From assembly GCA_031628995.1 (NCBI GenBank), contig JAVLUO010000004.1, forward strand, positions 1 through 64,000: 64,000 nt of DNA, given 5' to 3'. This DNA is from Bacillota bacterium LX-D. Lineage in GTDB: Bacteria; Bacillota; DUOV01; Zhaonellaceae. The notes beneath the pieces were generated by a model, which searched no databases, was not told the origin of the DNA, and was given only the letters and a program-made list of their open reading frames with translations. Both the position numbers and the translations under genes were made by a program. Positions 61,648-64,000 of the stretch are shown here, piece by piece (the stretch's first letter is position 1; every line of letters starts with the position of its first letter).

Positions 61648-63006
61648 ATGTCTGCTTTTGCTAATTTAGCAGAAAAGCTCCAGGAAACTTTTAAAAAACT
61701 TAAAGGCAAGGGTAAAATTAGTGAAAATGACGTTAAAGAGGCTATGCGTGAAGTTCGTCTAGCACTTTTAGAAGCCGATGTGAACTTTAAAGTTGTTAAA
61801 GACTTTGTAGCAAAGGTTAAAGAAAGGGCAATTGGGCAGGAAGTCTTAGAGAGTTTAACACCGGCCCAACAAATAATTAAAATTGTTAACGACGAATTAA
61901 CACAGCTAATGGGAGGTACCCAAAGCAAGCTGACAGTAGCTAATCGACCGCCTACTGTTGTTATGTTGGTGGGTTTACAAGGGGCTGGAAAAACAACGAC
62001 TTGTGGTAAATTGGCTAATTTAGTACGCAAGCAGGGAAAAAGACCTCTTTTAGTGGCAGGGGATATTTATCGTCCGGCGGCTATTAAGCAACTCGAAGTT
62101 TTGGGCAAACAGTTAGATATTCCTGTATTTACTATGGGTGATAAACATAGCCCCATTCAAATTGCGAAAGCTGCTGTTGAGCATGCCAAAAGCCATGGCA
62201 ACGATACAGTAATTGTGGATACTGCCGGTCGTCTCCATATTAACGAAGAGCTAATGGATGAGCTTAAAGGAATTAAAGAAGAAGTTCATCCCCATGAAAT
62301 ACTGTTAGTTGTAGATGCTATGACTGGCCAAGATGCAGTTAATGTGGCAGAAACTTTTCATAAGCAGTTAGGTTTAGACGGCCTGATTTTAACAAAACTC
62401 GATGGTGATACACGAGGCGGGGCTGCTCTCTCTGTGAAGGCAGTAACTGGTTGTCCTATTAAATTTGTAGGCTTAGGCGAAAAGTTAGATGCCCTAGAAC
62501 CATTTTATCCCGAGAGAATGGCTTCTAGAATTTTAGGCATGGGTGACGTGCTTACCCTGATTGAAAAAGCCCAGGCTAATTTCGATGCTGATAAAGCCAA
62601 AGAAATGGAAAAGAAATTTAGACAGCAGCAATTTTCCTTAGATGACTTTTTAGAGCAGTTGCAGCAAATGAAATCTATGGGACCTCTAGAAGAGATTTTA
62701 GGAATGATTCCTGGGCTGGGTAATGCAAAGCAATTAAAAAATATGCAAATTGATGAAAAGGAACTTGTTCATACGGAAGCAATTATCAAATCCATGACAT
62801 CAGAAGAAAGAAGAAATCCCGATTTAATTAACGGAAGTCGCAAAAAAAGGATTGCCATGGGCAGTGGAACTAGCGTCCAACAGGTAAATAGATTGCTAAA
62901 ACAATTTACCGAGGCGCAAAAGATTATGCGCCAATTTTCTGGGATGGCTAATCAAGCCAAAAAACGTGGAAAAAAAGGTGGTTTTAAACTTCCTTTTTTC
63001 AATTGA
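61648..63006 (+). CDS. ffh: Signal recognition particle protein Ffh
   Basis: A 452-residue GTPase that binds 4.5S/6S SRP RNA and signal peptides. N-G domains with GLQGAGKTTTCGK (109-121), DTAGRLHI, TKLDGDTRGG and GLGEKLDALEPF. The methionine-rich M domain (about 325-440) includes SMTSEER and the RNA-binding KRIAMGSGTSVQQVNRLLKQF. AGGAGG precedes ATG 61648. Confidence 0.97.
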   Translation: MSAFANLAEKLQETFKKLKGKGKISENDVKEAMREVRLALLEADVNFKVVKDFVAKVKERAIGQEVLESLTPAQQIIKIVNDELTQLMGGTQSKLTVANRPPTVVMLVGLQGAGKTTTCGKLANLVRKQGKRPLLVAGDIYRPAAIKQLEVLGKQLDIPVFTMGDKHSPIQIAKAAVEHAKSHGNDTVIVDTAGRLHINEELMDELKGIKEEVHPHEILLVVDAMTGQDAVNVAETFHKQLGLDGLILTKLDGDTRGGAALSVKAVTGCPIKFVGLGEKLDALEPFYPERMASRILGMGDVLTLIEKAQANFDADKAKEMEKKFRQQQFSLDDFLEQLQQMKSMGPLEEILGMIPGLGNAKQLKNMQIDEKELVHTEAIIKSMTSEERRNPDLINGSRKKRIAMGSGTSVQQVNRLLKQFTEAQKIMRQFSGMANQAKKRGKKGGFKLPFFN

Positions 63007-63059
63007 TATATATTTTAACTTAAAAACCTTAGTTGTACTAATTTAAGGAGGTGAAATTA

Positions 63060-63332
63060 ATGGCTACAAAAATTAGATTGCGTAGAATGGGTGCTAAAAA
63101 AGCTCCTTTCTATAGATTAGTAGTTGCAGACTCCCGTTCTCCTAGAGATGGAAGATTTATTGAAGAAATTGGTTACTATAATCCAATTCAACAACCTGAA
63201 GTATTAGAGTTAAACGAGGAAAAAGCAATTAAATGGCTAGGAAATGGTGCACAACCTTCTGAAACTGTAAAGGCTTTATTCAAAAAAGCTGGCTTATGGC
63301 AAAAGTATGTTGATAATAAAAATGCTAAATAA
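63060..63332 (+). CDS. rpsP: Small ribosomal subunit protein bS16
   Basis: A 90-residue 30S protein. [20 protein letters not shown] and [19 protein letters not shown] are invariant family blocks. AAGGAGGTG precedes ATG 63060; the GTG at 63051 is part of the binding site. It continues the ffh-rpsP-khpA-rimM order seen across Firmicutes. Confidence 0.98.
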   Translation: MATKIRLRRMGAKKAPFYRLVVADSRSPRDGRFIEEIGYYNPIQQPEVLELNEEKAIKWLGNGAQPSETVKALFKKAGLWQKYVDNKNAK

Positions 63333-63359
63333 TGGCTAGCCATTAGAGGAGGGTTCAAT

Positions 63360-63590
63360 ATGGAAGGCTTGGTTGAAACTATTGCCAAAGCTTTAGTGGA
63401 CAATCCCGAAGCAGTTAATGTTCAATTGCATGAAGATGAAAATGACCTCTTCCTAGAGCTAAGGGTTGCAGCGGAAGATATGGGCAAAGTTATCGGTAAA
63501 CAAGGCCGCATTGCCAATGCCATCCGTTCGGTCGTTAAAGCAGCTGCTGTAAAAGCTGGTAAACGTGCAACATTAGAAATAGTCCAGTAA
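63360..63590 (+). CDS. khpA: KH-domain RNA-binding protein KhpA
   Basis: A 76-residue single KH domain protein. The VIGKQGRIANAIRSVVKAAA loop-helix carries the GxxG RNA-binding signature. KhpA pairs with KhpB (Jag/EloR) in RNA regulation and cell elongation. GAGGAGGG precedes ATG 63360. Its place between rpsP and rimM is conserved (ylqC in Bacillus). Confidence 0.94.
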   Translation: MEGLVETIAKALVDNPEAVNVQLHEDENDLFLELRVAAEDMGKVIGKQGRIANAIRSVVKAAAVKAGKRATLEIVQ

Positions 63591-63641
63591 TGAACCTAAG
63601 CCCTTACTTTACTAATCTTAAGGCTTGGAGGGCGCGATAGA

Positions 63642-64000
63642 TTGTTAGAAGATTTAATTACTATTGGGGAGATAACGACAACACAAGGTCACCTAGGAGA
63701 AGTGCGGGTTTATCCAACAACAGATTTTCCAGAGCACTTTACTACGCTGGAGAAAGTAGCTTGTAAAATTGCCGGCCAGGTAAATTGGTTGACTATTGCT
63801 GGTGTACGCTATCACAAAGGATTTGTTATTCTTCGCTTTAAAGAAATTTCGGACATGAATGAAGCGGAAAAATTAAAAGGCGGATTAATCCAAATTTCAC
63901 CTGAAGAATTAACTCCTTTGCCTGAAGGTCATTACTATATTTTTCAGCTAATAGGATTGCAGGTTTTCACAATTGCTGGAGAATTCCTAGGTACAGTCAA
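63642..64000 (+). CDS. rimM: Ribosome maturation factor RimM, 5' part
   Basis: An open frame from TTG 63642 to the window end, about 119 codons without a stop. TIGEITTTQGHLGEVRVYPTT is the conserved RimM N terminus; the C-terminal PRC-barrel half begins near PLPEGHYYIFQLIGLQV. RimM aids 30S head assembly. The GGAGG at 63627-63631 is about ten bases upstream. trmD would be expected next. Confidence 0.93.
   Translation, partial: MLEDLITIGEITTTQGHLGEVRVYPTTDFPEHFTTLEKVACKIAGQVNWLTIAGVRYHKGFVILRFKEISDMNEAEKLKGGLIQISPEELTPLPEGHYYIFQLIGLQVFTIAGEFLGTV

Noticed and set aside
1-64000. CRISPR arrays, prophage genes, transposases, rRNA operons
   Set aside because: No regularly spaced repeats, integrases, phage structural genes, transposase motifs or rRNA sequences were seen.

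Overview
This window reads as a chromosomal segment of a low-G+C, endospore-forming, probably motile member of the Clostridia. Evidence for spore formation: two alpha/beta-type SASP genes, the germination protease GPR, a YlbJ-like sporulation membrane protein, and sequences matching forespore sigma-G promoters. The housekeeping gene order is typically Firmicute. Genus cannot be fixed from the sequence alone.

Layout. 1-300: 3' end of a group II intron and a tRNA-Thr. 0.4-6.5 kb: a small Cys-rich gene, then priA-def-fmt-DUF116-rsmB. 6.5-10 kb: an M28 peptidase, motAB and uppP. 10-19.2 kb: rlmN followed by a compact phospho-signalling and cell-wall cluster (two FHA proteins, a PP2C phosphatase, a RodA/FtsW glycosyltransferase, a class B PBP and a PASTA kinase), then rsgA and rpe. 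19.4-20.8 kb: an FMN riboswitch controlling a RibU-like riboflavin transporter, then a phosphodiesterase. 21-26 kb: rpmB (minus), asp23-fakA-recG. 26-39.9 kb: a looser accessory block of mostly single genes with their own terminators. It holds a Gln/Gly/Ser-rich 62-residue repeat protein, an oxidoreductase, a probable 6S RNA, BirA-regulated bioY, an ORF-less group II intron, a SASP remnant plus two SASP genes, gpr, YajQ, VanW, a purine permease, a glycolipid glycosyltransferase, and a CU-rich small RNA with a near-perfect sigma-G promoter. 39.9-45.2 kb: rsmD, a coiled-coil protein, ylbJ, a patatin-like protein, ackA, DUF177-rpmF. 45.4-53.9 kb: the type II fatty-acid synthesis operon (fapR-plsX-fabH-fabK-fabD-fabG-acpP, a second FabK-like gene, fabF) with candidate FapR sites, then rnc. 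54-64 kb: smc, a tandem JAB-like two-domain protein, ftsY, an MtaD-like deaminase, ylxM-ffh-rpsP-khpA and the start of rimM.

How the parts fit. The window joins replication restart (PriA, RecG), translation start and maturation (Def, Fmt, RsmB, RlmN, RsmD, RsgA, L28, L32, S16), envelope building and its Ser/Thr phosphorylation control, membrane lipid synthesis under FapR, chromosome condensation (SMC), and signal-recognition-particle targeting (Ffh, FtsY, YlxM). The spore genes cluster at 32-34 kb and around 39.6-42 kb.

Most notable. (1) A minus-strand, CU-rich RNA at 39613-39764 carries anti-Shine-Dalgarno segments, a Rho-independent terminator and a sigma-G-type promoter. It lies upstream of rsmD, the position described for the sporulation RNA CsfG. 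(2) A 508-nt group II intron without a protein gene sits one base after a hairpin and has replaced the 3' end of a DUF896 gene. (3) An uncharacterised protein between smc and ftsY carries two copies of a JAB-like fold, only one with the metal-ligand pattern. (4) A degenerate SASP fragment lies beside two recently duplicated SASP genes. No CRISPR array, prophage or transposase gene was seen.
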